Origin: Prinsepia uniflora
Lineage: Eukaryota; Streptophyta; Magnoliopsida; Rosales; Rosaceae
Reading direction: 5' to 3'
Length of the DNA stretch: 64,000 nt
Assembly: GCA_032719365.1 (NCBI GenBank)
Contig: CM064870.1
Location: forward strand, 46,284,194-46,348,193
The notes below the pieces were generated by a model, which was not told where the DNA came from, made no database searches, and worked only from the letters and a program-made list of their open reading frames with translations. The translations under genes and the position numbers were made by a program. Shown in pieces: positions 35,423-47,579 of this stretch; the stretch's first letter is position 1; each line of letters starts with the position of its first letter.

Positions 35423-37787
35423 TGATACATCACGTACCGGAAAATGGAAATAAGATAATGCAAATTACCGTTTTACCCCTATTTCACTAGTCAGGACTCG
35501 TCTAGCCATGAGTTGGGTTAGTCTGAACTAATTGGGCCTTGTGAAAGGTTATCTTGGGGGTCCAAACGTTTAAACCAAGTCATAAGCCCAGTGTCACTTC
35601 TTTAACTACTCAAAGAAATTCAAGCACAACCATTTATAACCTTTACGAGTTCCCTGGAACCAGCTGATCACTTTAGAACTTTTGCATGTCTATTTCGAGG
35701 CGGAGATTGATGATTGGCGATGACGACCCAACTCAGACCCATGAAGACCTGACTTTGACCCGACATGGTTTGAGGACTCTTCAGGTATTTTCGAACCCTA
35801 GAATCCAAACCATTGCAATTGTAACCTTGAGAGCGTTTTAATGGACTAATTTCATGTGGAAACTACGGTGGCGACAAGGACCAAAAATCGGAGGGGGGTT
35901 GCCAAAATCTGGAGAAAACAAGTAATTGTAGGTAATTTCTTGACTCAAAACTCGAATTTTTGAGGTCCTAGATTGTTTTCAAGTTGATTGGCAGAGATGT
36001 GGTTGAAATCTAGGTCAATTTGTAGGAACCGACCACTGCAGACGGCGGTCCGATGATCATCCCTAGTGGCACTCTGGTGGCTGAACCAACCGTTAATAAA
36101 CTAACAGTAACTATCAGAAGTTGGCAGAATATGCTAACACTGTTAGCATATTATGTGAACTCCTAACGGTGTTAAGACGACGTTAAAACTGAAATATTCC
36201 CTAGAATATGCCAAACGTGTGGCACTGTGCACTCGTGCGATGCATGTGACACTGTGCACACATGTGAGCACTGTAGCGACGCGTTGAGACTGTGACGTGC
36301 ACATCTGGCGCGTGAGCCATTTTTCTGGCCCTCTGTTGGCGAGTGGCGGCACGTGGGGAACTCTCTTAGCCCACGGTGGTGCATGGGCCTTTTTTTCAAG
36401 TCCTTTTCAAAGTTTAAAAGTTTAAAAATACTTTTCCAGCCCTATTTGACCCGAAAAGTCATATTTCAAACCCCGAAAGTGTATAGGTGCTGTTTTTTTT
36501 TATCCCGAGAGAGTATAGGCGCAATCTTATGAGCTTAGGATATTATTTAAGCACACTAGAGTCCTCGTAGGGAGAGTTTAGGGCATGTTGGGCCACCATC
36601 AGGGGGTTTAGGTGAATACTTTGGAAACATAAGTTGACTTTAATGTTAGTACGTGGTCTTTTAGGACTGAACTGGTAGGGAACACGTAGCTGATAGGATT
36701 TGTCAGGTGATTCGACTCTCTAACTAGTGTGAGTTGACCCCTTTCTCTTAAATTCGTATTTCATACTATTACTCGCACGTTTTACGATGTTTGTACAAAT
36801 TATATTTTTTGAGCATGCATGATACATTGGTGATATTCAGATATATGATTATGTGTAAGAATGACTGTGCATATATGAGCATGCTTATTGATGGTAATAT
36901 GGTACTTATACGTAGTTTCATGTGTTGAGTCGTACATTGTATTACATGAGAGTCCCCACGGTATTTATGAGATTGAGATCTTAGAACTCACTTAGGGGTC
37001 GCTGGTATCTAGTACCTGTCTGTAGGCCACAGACAAATCCTCCACGTGATCGTTCACCTGCGTTACTCGCTATATTAGTTAAAAAAGCACCAGTCCTATC
37101 CCCGATCTCTAGGGGACTCATGGTTATGGTACGATGCACCCAGTCATTCACGTGGTTTTGGTACGCAAGTAGGATACCTAGCTATATATGTATTATGAGT
37201 ATGAGACTTGAGGCGACTCAAGAGAAATGTGATGTGGGTTGATATTGAGATATATGGTTGGTTTCTACATGGCTCATTTGTACATTTTGGTTAATTATGA
37301 CTTGTTGGACGTTACTTTATTATCTCGTATTACGTGCAAGTATATTACACTAGTTTTCGGGTTTTTATCTATAAAACGATGGGGTTAAAGATGTTTTATT
37401 GTTACTGATTTGACACTGAAATAACCTTTGGGTCCACTCACTTTTTGTGTTTTAAACTCCTCAGGTTCCTATGGCGTGCACATTCTTCGAGGAGTATGGT
37501 TGCTGCTCTGACACTCATTCTGAGGCGCGCAGTGGAGTTGAAGGTATATTCGGGTATCGGTAGGTAGAACCTTTGTGTATGATCACTAAATTATGTACAT
37601 CCATGCGCTACGCTTTCGCAGTCAGGTAAAGGTTACTCGGTTTTCACTGGGTAGGCTTCACTCGACATGTTAAAACACGTCATTTTAATTTTCATGGCTT
37701 CTTCATGATCGCGCCTTCATCCAGGTGTCGACTAGCACGCCTCGACCTGTATGCCTTAAACGGATATTTCGGGTCGGGGTGTGTCAA
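35423..37787 (+). repeat. 5' LTR of the 14.4-kb element
   Basis: 2,365 bp. Contains a CTATAAAACG TATA-like box (about 37370) followed by the conserved GTCCACTCAC box (37432). A short hairpin TGTCTGT...ACAGACA lies near 37018. Confidence 0.9.
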
Positions 37788-40582
37788 TTTGCTATCAGAG
37801 CATGGTTCTAGGACACGTCAATAGTTTTCGCACACTTGATGATCATACAACCCGATACCTGTTGTTAGAGCCACTCCTTGAATAACTAGTATTGTTTCTT
37901 TTGAACGTTAGTGGTTAATGGATTACTATTTGATTATGCGTTTCCATAAGATAAACCGAGGTTCGACCTAAGTGTTATCACCTTTAGTTATGAGATTAGT
38001 GAGATTGTATTATGTTGAATTTGACGTTCGAGTGGTGTTTACGAGCTTAGAACTCGTATGGGTGCGTGAACAAGTTATTTGACGATGTGCAAGGAAAGCG
38101 CGCCTTTTCACGTTTAGTTTTTAGTTGACTCGTCTCGAGAGGCGAGATCCCTGTAACCGTATGAGAAATCTGAGTTGATTCTATTTGGTGTGACCTTCGA
38201 ACCTGTTGCGCTTGAATCGTTCATCGAATTGGTCCATTCGGGGACCCTAGGACCTACGTAAGGATTTTTTATGAGGTCCTTGTATATAGTCCAATTCTTG
38301 TGTATTGGGTACTTTGAGAGTACTTAAGAGGATATTTTTGTTTTTCCCATGGGTTAAACTTTTATTTTGGTATCGAGATCGTGCAATATAAAAACATTAT
38401 GGACCTCCCCGAACGTTTTAAGGAGCGAACCACTTAACTATTTCTATATTTGTCTTCTAGGACGTGTCACGACTTGTTCCATCCAGCACAAACATCGTAT
38501 CAATGTTTTGTAGTTTGTTATGCAACCCCTCCTGTACGCGCTCTAGGAGCCATTTAAATATCGTGGTTTGTGCATGATGTTGGTTTAAAGCGCGTTCACT
38601 TTAGTACCGTTCTTAAAGCGGTGTTTTCTCCTACTAGGCGTTTAAAATGAGTTTACGATTTCCCTAAAATTGACTTCACCTTACAACTAAATTCCTTACG
38701 AATTGCGTGTTTACCATGGATCTCTTATCTCTGGTGACAAAGCTTTTCTGTACAAATATGTTTTAACGGTGTCAATATGTGGCATGTATTATGATGTGTT
38801 ACATTTTGGATGCCAGTCACATGTATTATACTAAAACGATATGCTAAGTTATCTTTGCCGACTTGACCTCTTTATTTCATCAAACCACACATTTTTACAA
38901 GCAGGAGCCGTGCTCCCTACCTTCCACTTTTGTCCAAAACTATTTTGATAAATGATTTTGGGAATCACTTTCTATTTCTATCAGGTCCTTGAGGGCATTA
39001 CGGTTTTGACCAATTTTACTAGCTGTCTTTCATTCTTTCGAGGTCTTGAAATTGTGCACGATTTCCCTTGATCTTCAACTTTTTTCGTGACTCGAGATTT
39101 TCTGTGGTATTTGGCCCGACACCATTTTCATGGAGAGTTTTGTTGTGACGTTTTTATTTTAAAATAACATAAATTTACTCAACGAAATCCCAGTATCGAG
39201 ATGGTACCACATATTGTGATGTGATATATCTCGACACCATATGGGTTCACCAGACTTGTTTCTAAATTTCTTTTACGACTTGGTTTTTAATTTTACTCAA
39301 ACATGCGTTTATACAACCGGGGATCACTTCTCCCTAGTTTTCACCTTTACGTAAAGTTGCTTCAAACCACAATTTTAGAGTTACTCGTCTGTAGTTGGTG
39401 ACGACGATCTGGTTTTGGCGAATTTCATCCCCCGACGGATTTGTGGGTGTTGGTGTTTGCACCATGTCTCTTTCACTCGATTTTAACCTACTATCTGTCC
39501 TTATCCATTTTGGGAATTTGCATAGTCGTGTAATCTCAACACATTTAAGTTTCTTCTACTCATTTTTTCAGTTAAATGTTTTTGGGCAAGAGTCTTGGAA
39601 TCTTGGGTTTTAATTTCCGTTTTCAAGAATAGTCCCTCTCATTTGGGGCAACATGTTTTCGGGGAATTTTTTCGTATTCTGGGTGTTCCGGTTATGAATT
39701 GTTTAATGCTAGGTTGTGGGTTCCTTGTTTCACAGTTTTTATCTCCCACTCTGTTGAGTGTCAAACTACCAGACGTATTCAGAGGCAGGCCCATTGACCC
39801 AGAATAATGTCATTGAATTGGAGGGCAAGATGATAGTTTAGGAGATATTTCGAATGAAATGTAATTGCAATTAGAATCTAACAAGGATGATCTCGGTTGT
39901 GTATGCTGCCTTTGTGGGCATTAGACTCTACGACCCTATTCTAAACTAATCACTCCTCGTCACACCCTCTTTGCTTAGGTACGCGTGACAGAAATTCGTG
40001 GGGAGTAGTTACTCACACTTGACAATGACTACCAAGATCATGTTAAAGACTTAGTTTTCATCCTCAGACCTTAGGACACTCTTGAGTAGTATATCCTTTA
40101 CCCTATCGTTGTGTTCGTCACACTTATGCCTAGAGCATACACTTGTTACACATGCCTTGACAATAAGAATGGAATTTTTTGAGAATATGTGGTTGTGTGG
40201 ACGACCAGACGTTTATTCCTACTCATATCTTGTAACTTAAATCCCATAATTGTAGAGACTGGTGATTTGAATTGAGTGACTTATGGAGGATCGTTTTTGA
40301 ACACATTCGACCAAGTTGGTCTGCTCCAAAATTCTATTCACTTTCGTACACTCCAAGGAAAATAGATTTCGGCGACGTACTCAAACTTATTTTGATTCTG
40401 GATACCAGCACAATATTCTCATCTCGTGAACCGAAGTGATAGTTTTGTCTACCTTTGAAGGTATCTTCAAGGAGACGATTGTAAATCACGCGTCGTGCAC
40501 TGATCTTCATCTCACGGTGTAGGAACCTGACCTGACTAATACCTTCTTCTCTGAAGACAAATTTTTGATCGGCATTGGTGTT
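37788..40582 (+). other. interior of the 14.4-kb element, non-coding
   Basis: Starts with the primer site at 37791-37802. Frames are short and share no recognisable motif. Phrases such as TCGAGAT...GGTACCACATATTGTGATG suggest decayed repeats. I see no gene. Confidence 0.6.
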
Positions 40583-40587
40583 GTTGA

Positions 40588-41180
40588 TGTCACAATCGGA
40601 CCCACCTAGCATGATATTGTCCTCTTTGGGCCCAACCTTCACGGTTTTGTTTCTGGGAACTCATATGCAACTTCCTAGTAAGGCACCTATCCTGAGATTG
40701 CACCAGCCCAAACTCGCTTAACTTTGGAGTTCCCAAGGAATCCAAACCATTGAGCTCCCAAAAGGCATCATGCTAGATAGATACATGCCCACACATATAA
40801 GACACTTCACCTTTCCCTCCCCGAACGATGTGGGATTCTTCACCGTTCTTCCCAAGACACAGGTCTTACAATCCACCCCCTTTGGGGCCCAGCCTCCTCG
40901 CTGGCACACTTCCGATCGGGGTCTAGCTCTGATACCATTCTATCATGACCCGACCCATCTTTGGGTCCAACCCTCATAGTTTTGTTTCTGGGAACTCACA
41001 TGCAACTTCCCAGTAGGTCACCCATCATGGGATTGCACTAACCCAAACTCGCTTAGCTTTGGAGTTCCCAAAAGGCCTTATGCTAGATAGATACGTGCCC
41101 ACACATATAAGGCACTTCACTTTTCCCTCCCCGAGCGATGTGGGATTGTTCACCATTCTTCCCAAGACACGAGTCTTATA
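40588..41180 (-). mobile_element. Cassandra-type TRIM carrying 5S rRNA-like sequence, TSD GTTGA
   Basis: LTRs at 40588-40870 and 40946-41180 enclose only 75 bp with a tRNA-Met primer site (minus-strand TGGTATCAGAGC, 40928-40939). GTTGA flanks it at 40583-40587 and 41181-41185. On the minus strand each LTR holds a stretch like the 3' half of 5S rRNA: AACTCCAAAGCTAAGCG, then GATGGGTGACCTACTGGGAA, covering the internal promoter boxes. That is the defining mark of Cassandra elements. The right LTR lacks a short stretch near its start (CACCTAGCATGATATTGTC is only in the left copy). Confidence 0.93.
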
Positions 41181-41185
41181 GTTGA

Positions 41186-41890
41186 TGTTTATTTCCGAAT
41201 AAGCCAAAATAGTATTTGGCATGAGAATCCCCTTTGACCACACTTCAGAGACTTTTTAAAGGTTAGAAAAAGACGAGTAGACTTGGTGACTCTACTACAA
41301 AGGTAAACGTGCTTTTTGGGCATGTGCGGACATGGCTCCAGACTCGCGACTAAGAGAAAATCTTGGTCATGGTCGTGGTATTGAAACTGTATCTAGAGGT
41401 TAGACTAACTGAACGGAACTCATACCCTAGTGGGGTGTACTCCAGCGTGAAGAATCTTGGTTACTGTGTGCACTTGTCGTTGAACTTGTTACAGCTGCTT
41501 CGTAAACGGTTCGTTGGAGGAGATTTATGGTTCCTTGATGAAGCTACTAAACTTTACTCGGTAATGTTTGACTCCAATTTGACCTTGAACCATGGAGCAT
41601 CATTCCTTCACTCTATCCTTCTTCAGTAGTGACACAAACTCTCTCTTAGACTACCTCAACCCTGTACTCTGTTCCCGGACACCACTTGAGTAGTGGAGTG
41701 GCATATCCATCCCTTTGAAGTGTTTTATCTCCCTTTCTTCCTACAGACTTATTGGAAATTAAATCTTGGATGTTTCCCAATGTATCGAACCAAAAAGTAG
41801 GCACTTTCGCGACAGGAGTCATCACGCATTATGAAGTAGGGCAAGGTTTTTTATTAGGCGTTATCGCCCCATTCAATCTCCTCTCGAGAG
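41186..41890 (+). other. interior of the 14.4-kb element continued, non-coding
   Basis: No gene seen between the TRIM and the next solo LTR. An 88-codon frame (41363-41629) has no recognisable motif. Confidence 0.5.
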
Positions 41891-41895
41891 GTTAC

Positions 41896-44006
41896 TGATA
41901 GGTCCTCAAATAAGCATTATTTTATATTATTTTATACCCTTATACTTGAATTTTAATATTAAAATAATAAATAATTAGATAAAATAATTTATTTTGTGAT
42001 TTTTCTGTTTAAATAAATAAAGTTTGTAATTTGGAGCATTTTAGAGAAAGAATCGCCCGAATCAGAATTGTAACGAAGAAATTATGGACGAAATTCGGTG
42101 AAAATATTAATTAATAATTTAAATTTAATTCTATTTTAAAAGCCCAAACTCATATTAAAACCAGCCCATCCTTTTTGTTTGTGCAGCCTGTGAACCCTTG
42201 AAGCCCATCAAACCTAGGCCCGCGTCAACTGCCCAACTGCATTGCCTCAACCCAGCTCCAGCAAACCCGCGCGGCCCAGCTTTCCTCTGCCCAGGCCCAT
42301 GTCGCGCTCACCCACCTGGCCCGAATCCACAGCTGCACTGCACAACCACCTGCTCCACCTAACCACGCTAGTCCATCACGCAAAGCCTGCAGCCCACTAT
42401 CCACCTGCTCGGCCCGTACGCCTGCACCTTCACCAGTGCAGCCCACTTGCGTGCGATCAGCCCACTGCACAGCCCCTACTGTTCCAGCCAGAACAGCCCA
42501 GCCCGTACACCTGCATTCCTCTGAAGCCAAGCCACCCACCAGCTGCACAACCCACTCCAACCTACTCCCCTTTGTGCAGTTTTTCTGCAATTTCCAGCAT
42601 AATCCCATGCCTAAAATAATCATTCATCATCATTTTTCATCATTTATTTTTGTACTATTTTTATATTTTATTTTGTATTTTATTTTTAGTTCTTTTTGGC
42701 CTCCCTCTATAAATAGGGAGGCAAATTAATTTGTAAAGAGTCCCCATTTTTCCATTTTGTTTCTCTCTTTAGTTTAGGTTTTATTATTTCTTTCTAGTTT
42801 CTCTTCTTTTAGTTCATCTTCTTTCTTTAATTTTGGGGACCATTTTAACTTCTTGTAGTTCTTTTATTTAATTAACTTTCTTTTAAATTTTTATTCTTAA
42901 TTCTTGTTATAATTTATGTTATTTCTTAATTTCATTTCTTCTTTACTTTGTTCTTGTGATTTTTCTTTGAGATCTCTTAAATACATTTTTTATGCTTTCC
43001 TTAAGAAATACCTAGGACAAGTATTTCAGAAATAATTCTAGAATTCAAGTCCGCATTATTATGTTTTATCCTCCATCTTCATAAGGTTCTTGCCGATGTT
43101 CGGTGTTCTTTATGAATAACATTTCATTGTTTCCATCCACTTTCGGAATCACAAGCTGTTCTTGGGTTCCGAAAGTGTAACTTTTCTCCATTTACTTAAA
43201 TTCTTGCTATTGTTTTGGTTTTACTTATAATTCAATATATGTGTTGGTATTTTCTTTCTAGCATTTGTAAATGTGAATGCAATCTCCATGTGTTTTACTT
43301 TTTGAATTTCATCTACTACATATGTTTTAGTGCTTAACCTTCAATTTAACGCTAAGTGTTTATGACCGCTATTCGGTGCACTTAGAATAGGATTGAAGAG
43401 ATTTAAATGTTTGACACACATTGAAATCAATAACGTAAGGTGAATCGTATTATAAGTATTTATGACCGCTGTTCGGTGCATTTATAATATTGAAAAACGT
43501 ATGCATGTATTTGAGATGATTAAGGTAGGATTTCGTGATTGGTTCAATATGAGCATGATGTTAGAGTGTTGGTAAAAATATGTGTTTGAAGAAAGTTTAC
43601 TTGCATAAAAGTTAAAGTAGAAGTATAATTAAGTTCTTAATTATTTTTACTTGCTTTCTTTATTATATGATTACAATCTTTCAAACCCCCCATCTAATTC
43701 TTTATTCTTTAATTTTTTAATTCTTTATTTCATTAATTCATTAATTCTTTTATTCTTTAATTCATTTATTCTTTAATTCTTTATTATTTAATTATTTAAT
43801 TCTTTAATTCTTTAATTCTTTAATTCTTTAATTCATTATTCTTTGATTATTCATTATTCTTTCTCACTAACATATTATTAATGTTCCCTAATTTCCCCGG
43901 TCAAGAACGATCCCTATTTACCAATACTACATCTACACAAAAAAGGTTTAAATTGCATAATACTCAAATTACATATTTAATTTAATGCGTAGTTTGGGCG
44001 TTATCA
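41896..44006 (+). mobile_element. solo LTR, 2,111 bp, TSD GTTAC
   Basis: Starts TGATAGG and ends GTTATCA, giving TGATA/TATCA inverted ends, with GTTAC at 41891-41895 and 44007-44011. There is no second copy, primer site or interior, so it reads as a solo LTR left by recombination. It carries a TATA box (42708-42715, TATAAATA) inside the inverted repeat CTCCCTCTATAAATAGGGAG. A long run of ATTCTTTA-type repeats follows at about 43700-43860. Orientation is inferred from the TATA box. Confidence 0.88.
42701..42720 (+). promoter_or_regulatory. TATA box in a palindromic context, solo LTR promoter
   Basis: TATAAATA at 42708-42715 is flanked by CTCCCT and AGGGAG, so the box sits in a near-perfect inverted repeat. 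Pyrimidine-rich sequence follows, typical of a plant transcription start region. Confidence 0.6.
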
Positions 44007-44011
44007 GTTAC

Positions 44012-44543
44012 CATCTTACGAATGGGGATGGAGTGAGAATTTTACACCCGTTCGAACTCATGAATTACGGAGATCATCTCAATAATCAATACTTTATAGT
44101 TGAGGTGACAATGGTGTCTTGTCGGCTGTTGAGATGGGTAGGAGGACTATTAGTTAAGAATTCTAGACCTAGGGCCTATTACATAACCTTTTCTACCAAA
44201 GATCAAACTGATTCAAATACGTACTCGATGTCTCTCGTATCCTTGAATTAGATCATTGGATTGGAAGGACCCTTTAGCTTTGATGAGCTATTCGAGAACC
44301 CTGGAAACTTGTGAGTTGAATCTCCCCTACCTTGTTCATTAGTGAATGATCGAGTCTACATATTCCTATCTCCAACATTGATTACTGCCTGAACGGAAAA
44401 AGCTGCACTAGTTGCTTTGGACCTCAGGGCCGCTTAAGACTACCTATCCTATTGGGAGTTGAACACCTTAGACCACAGTTAGAAGAACTGTTTCAAAGGT
44501 CGTTTAGTCGGTTGGTCAATTGGACCCCTCATACCCTTAGGGT
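44012..44543 (+). other. interior of the 14.4-kb element continued, non-coding
   Basis: No recognisable domain; an 88-codon frame (43985-44251) straddles the solo LTR end and is an artefact. Confidence 0.5.
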
Positions 44544-44548
44544 CATCA

Positions 44549-47067
44549 TGTGACGACCCAGAAATTCGAAAAACGAAAATTTGGAAAAATTGGAAGGAAA
44601 AGACGATTTTGCCCTTGGTTATGGGGCCGAAAGTTGACTTTTTGTTCGGGATGCCTTTTGGACTTTTGGCCATGGCCATTGGGTAGGTCTCGGGACGCTG
44701 AATCCGTAGACATGCGGCATCCGTCAATCGGAGGTCGGATGTGAAAGTTGTAGGTCTCAAACGGTGAGAGGCATTTTGGTCATTTTGTTAGTAAGGGTAA
44801 AATGGTAATTTGACTGGGATATTTGAGGAATCAGCCAATTGGGTGAATCATTATGTCTAGCAAGTGAAACATGTCACTGAAATTAAAAGGATTACTGGCT
44901 CTAGTTGCCGCTAAACGTAGAAAATATAGAATAAAACAAATAAACCTATATCTATCCATATTGTCCATTGTTTATCATAATTGATCAATTCAATCCCAGA
45001 CGTGTAGAGACTGAACAGGGAGAATAAAAGGGGAATTGTAGAGTGAAAAACGAGAAGAAAGAGAAGAGAACATTGAAGGAAAACCCAGAAACCCGAGAGG
45101 AAAACCCAAAACTAGATTTTGGATACTTGAATCTCGATTTTCAAGTATTGGACTAATTGAAGTGAAATTGAGTTGATATTAAGTCTTCTGGGATCCAAAC
45201 AATTCGAACCAAATCAAATGGGAAGGAAATTGATGGAGATTTGACTCAGAATGAGCCTTGCGATAGTTCTGAAATTTTGAGGTTTGGTTGGATTGATTCA
45301 AGGTAAGAAATGATGTAATTGATGTCGAAATTCTGTTCATAGGATTCCTTTGTAACTTCCGGATTCATTAGAATGGACAATTTAAGTTGAATTGGTCGAA
45401 TTGAGATTTTGAATTTAACGGGTATCGAATTTGAGATTGGTAGTTTTAATCTATATTATATGAATTTAAGGATACAGAACTCAAATTAAGGTCACAAAGA
45501 TGAGATTAGAAGAATCAATTGAAGGAATTGATGTGAAATTGGACAGGAATGAACCGGGTTGGTTCGCGGGTTGCAGACCCGTATAACAGTCATACTGGTG
45601 AGAACGATGACATTGTTCCCTGACGCGTGGCTTTCACGCGCAGCCGCTTGCGGCGGCGCGTGAGGGCGCGTGGTGAGTTTTCTGGGGAAGTGTTCAACAT
45701 GTGTTTTACTCAATTCAATATAACGAACATTTTGGTGTTGGTTTCGAGTCAATCGGACACCGTTTCGATATTTTTTCAAGTATCCGAAGGTTTATGTTAT
45801 GTTTTAAATTAATATTTAATTCCTGGAAAATTATGGGAAATTCATTTGATATTAATTGAGTCATTAGTGACCTTTCATGATGATTTTGGATAGGATTCAC
45901 GATTCCTGGAAGGTACCAGAAATTACGAAAACGTGTGCAGCTCTGAAAGTGAGCGGTTTGGACGGTGTGTGAATGGACATTTATTTTATAAACTGATATG
46001 CATGCATAGTTAAATGTTTTACATGATTGATTGCATGATTTGAGTTGCAATGATGTCATGATGACATGGCATGATTATTTGTGATTTAATGATTATTTTA
46101 ATCGGTCTTTCGGGCACGTTTTACAAGGAATGTGCACATGATAATTTGGGCTAGGCCCGGAGTCAAAATAGTTTCAAAATGGATATTTTGACTTAGTTGA
46201 TGAGTCAATGATGATTTCTGGATTGTTTTAATGTTTCAAATGAGATTTTACGGATTTACGTGTAAATGGCATTTGGGCTTCAGACCCTATTGGGAATGCT
46301 TTTAACTTGGTTTGAAGTCATGGATATGATTGATATGTGTTTGTGGTATGGATTGTGTTTGTGATTGTGGATACTGGATCCTACTCAGGATGGTGCGAGT
46401 GCAGTTCCTAGACATGACTCAAATGTTGCGTGAGTGCAGTTCCCGAGTATGTGGTACGTCTAGATGGTGTGTGTGCAGTTCCCAGACATGACTGATATGA
46501 CTCGGATGGTGTCAGAGTGCAGTTCCCGAGGTTGGCCTACGTGTAGTGCGGATGTGACTGTGATTGTTTGTGCACTTATGAATATTGCGGATTGATTGAT
46601 TGATTGTGCACTTGTGAGTTGTGTTGTTTGATGTTGATTGCGATTGCGTACTGGTATTGATTACGTGTTTTGGTCTTTGTGGCCAGGTGATTATATTTTG
46701 ATATGTCCGGCTTGAGAGCCGGGATTTGATGCTCGTTGTGTGATTTTGTTGGAAAGCCGGTGATTGTTATTCATATGTTTTTCCCTATGCATGCATGGTT
46801 TGATAAACTGGAGGGTAAACGATGTATTTTGAAATGTGTTTCAAATGATCTTATTTTTGTCCACTCACACCTTTTCTGTTTTGATGACCCTCCAGGCCGT
46901 GGCACGACGTTCGGGGCTAATCGAGAGGCGGAGGCATGCGCGGAAATCAGTACGGTTATCCCTTGTCTGACAGGCGCTGAAGGGTAGTTTTGGGACTTCA
47001 GTTGACTTTTCAGACGGGAGCAGGACCGGGCACGGTTATCAAAGTCCAGTTGGGACGGGTCTTGTCA
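44549..47067 (+). mobile_element. solo LTR, 2,519 bp, TSD CATCA
   Basis: Begins TGTGACGACCC and ends GGGTCTTGTCA, with CATCA at 44544-44548 and 47068-47072. It is related to the LARD-like LTR in opposite orientation: shared GACGGGAGCAGGACCGGGC near the end, the GC hairpin (45624-45640), the GTCCACTCACAC box and mini-hairpins. Units of GATGGTG...GAGTGCAGTTCC repeat in tandem at about 46390-46530. No interior is attached. Confidence 0.92.
46808..46895 (+). promoter_or_regulatory. LTR inverted repeat with conserved GTCCACTCAC loop motif
   Basis: CTGGAGGGT (46808-46816) pairs with ACCCTCCAG (46887-46895), 9 bp perfect, 70-base loop containing TTGTCCACTCACACC. A TATGCATGCATGG motif lies just upstream. 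Confidence 0.6.
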
Positions 47068-47072
47068 CATCA

Positions 47073-47579
47073 CCCTTACGCTGGTGGAATTTGGAAGGAA
47101 AGTGAGGACCTCTTGTCAAATGGATTAACGAGGTCGTTAAATTTGATTGATTCAAAATGAAGTACGTTAATGTACTATTGTGGTATCGAGGTCTCTCTCG
47201 TATTTAACCTGCTGGAATTACGGGTGAAGGAAAAATCCACCTACTCGTGGGTAATCGGTATCGTTCCGGGTAGAGACTTACCATTGATTGAAGAATCCAT
47301 ACAAGACATTTATGGAACTATTCAGGAAGCATCTGATTTATTGTATCATTTGTGTGATGTACCTTGTGGACTACTCATTGTAAACCAAGTGACACACTAT
47401 TAATTTGAAGGAGAGGAAAAGACGAATCCCTTGCTGGATCACGTTTCTATTGGATTCTTGAGGCGAAGTTATGCTTTAATTGTGGAGGCAGCGAACGATT
47501 TTTGAATGTCGTTGGGAGTGGTGGCTCGGATTGGCCCTGATCAAATTTTGAGGACTAAATTTTCTTGAGGGGGGCAGAG
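47073..47579 (+). other. 3' end of the 14.4-kb element interior with polypurine tract
   Basis: A 77-codon frame (47170-47403) and nearby sequence (GGACTAAATTTTCTTGAGG) resemble the degraded 3' tail of a gypsy pol region. The tract GAGGGGGGCAGAG at 47567-47579 directly precedes the LTR and would prime plus-strand synthesis. Confidence 0.6.

Noticed and set aside
40612..41180. Possible 5S rRNA genes on the minus strand
   Set aside because: Only the 3' half of 5S is recognisable, both copies are diverged, and each sits inside an LTR of a Cassandra element.
42225..42623. Overlapping frames of more than 120 codons on both strands
   Set aside because: Both come from a compositionally biased CCCA/GCC-rich stretch inside a solo LTR; the peptides are low complexity.
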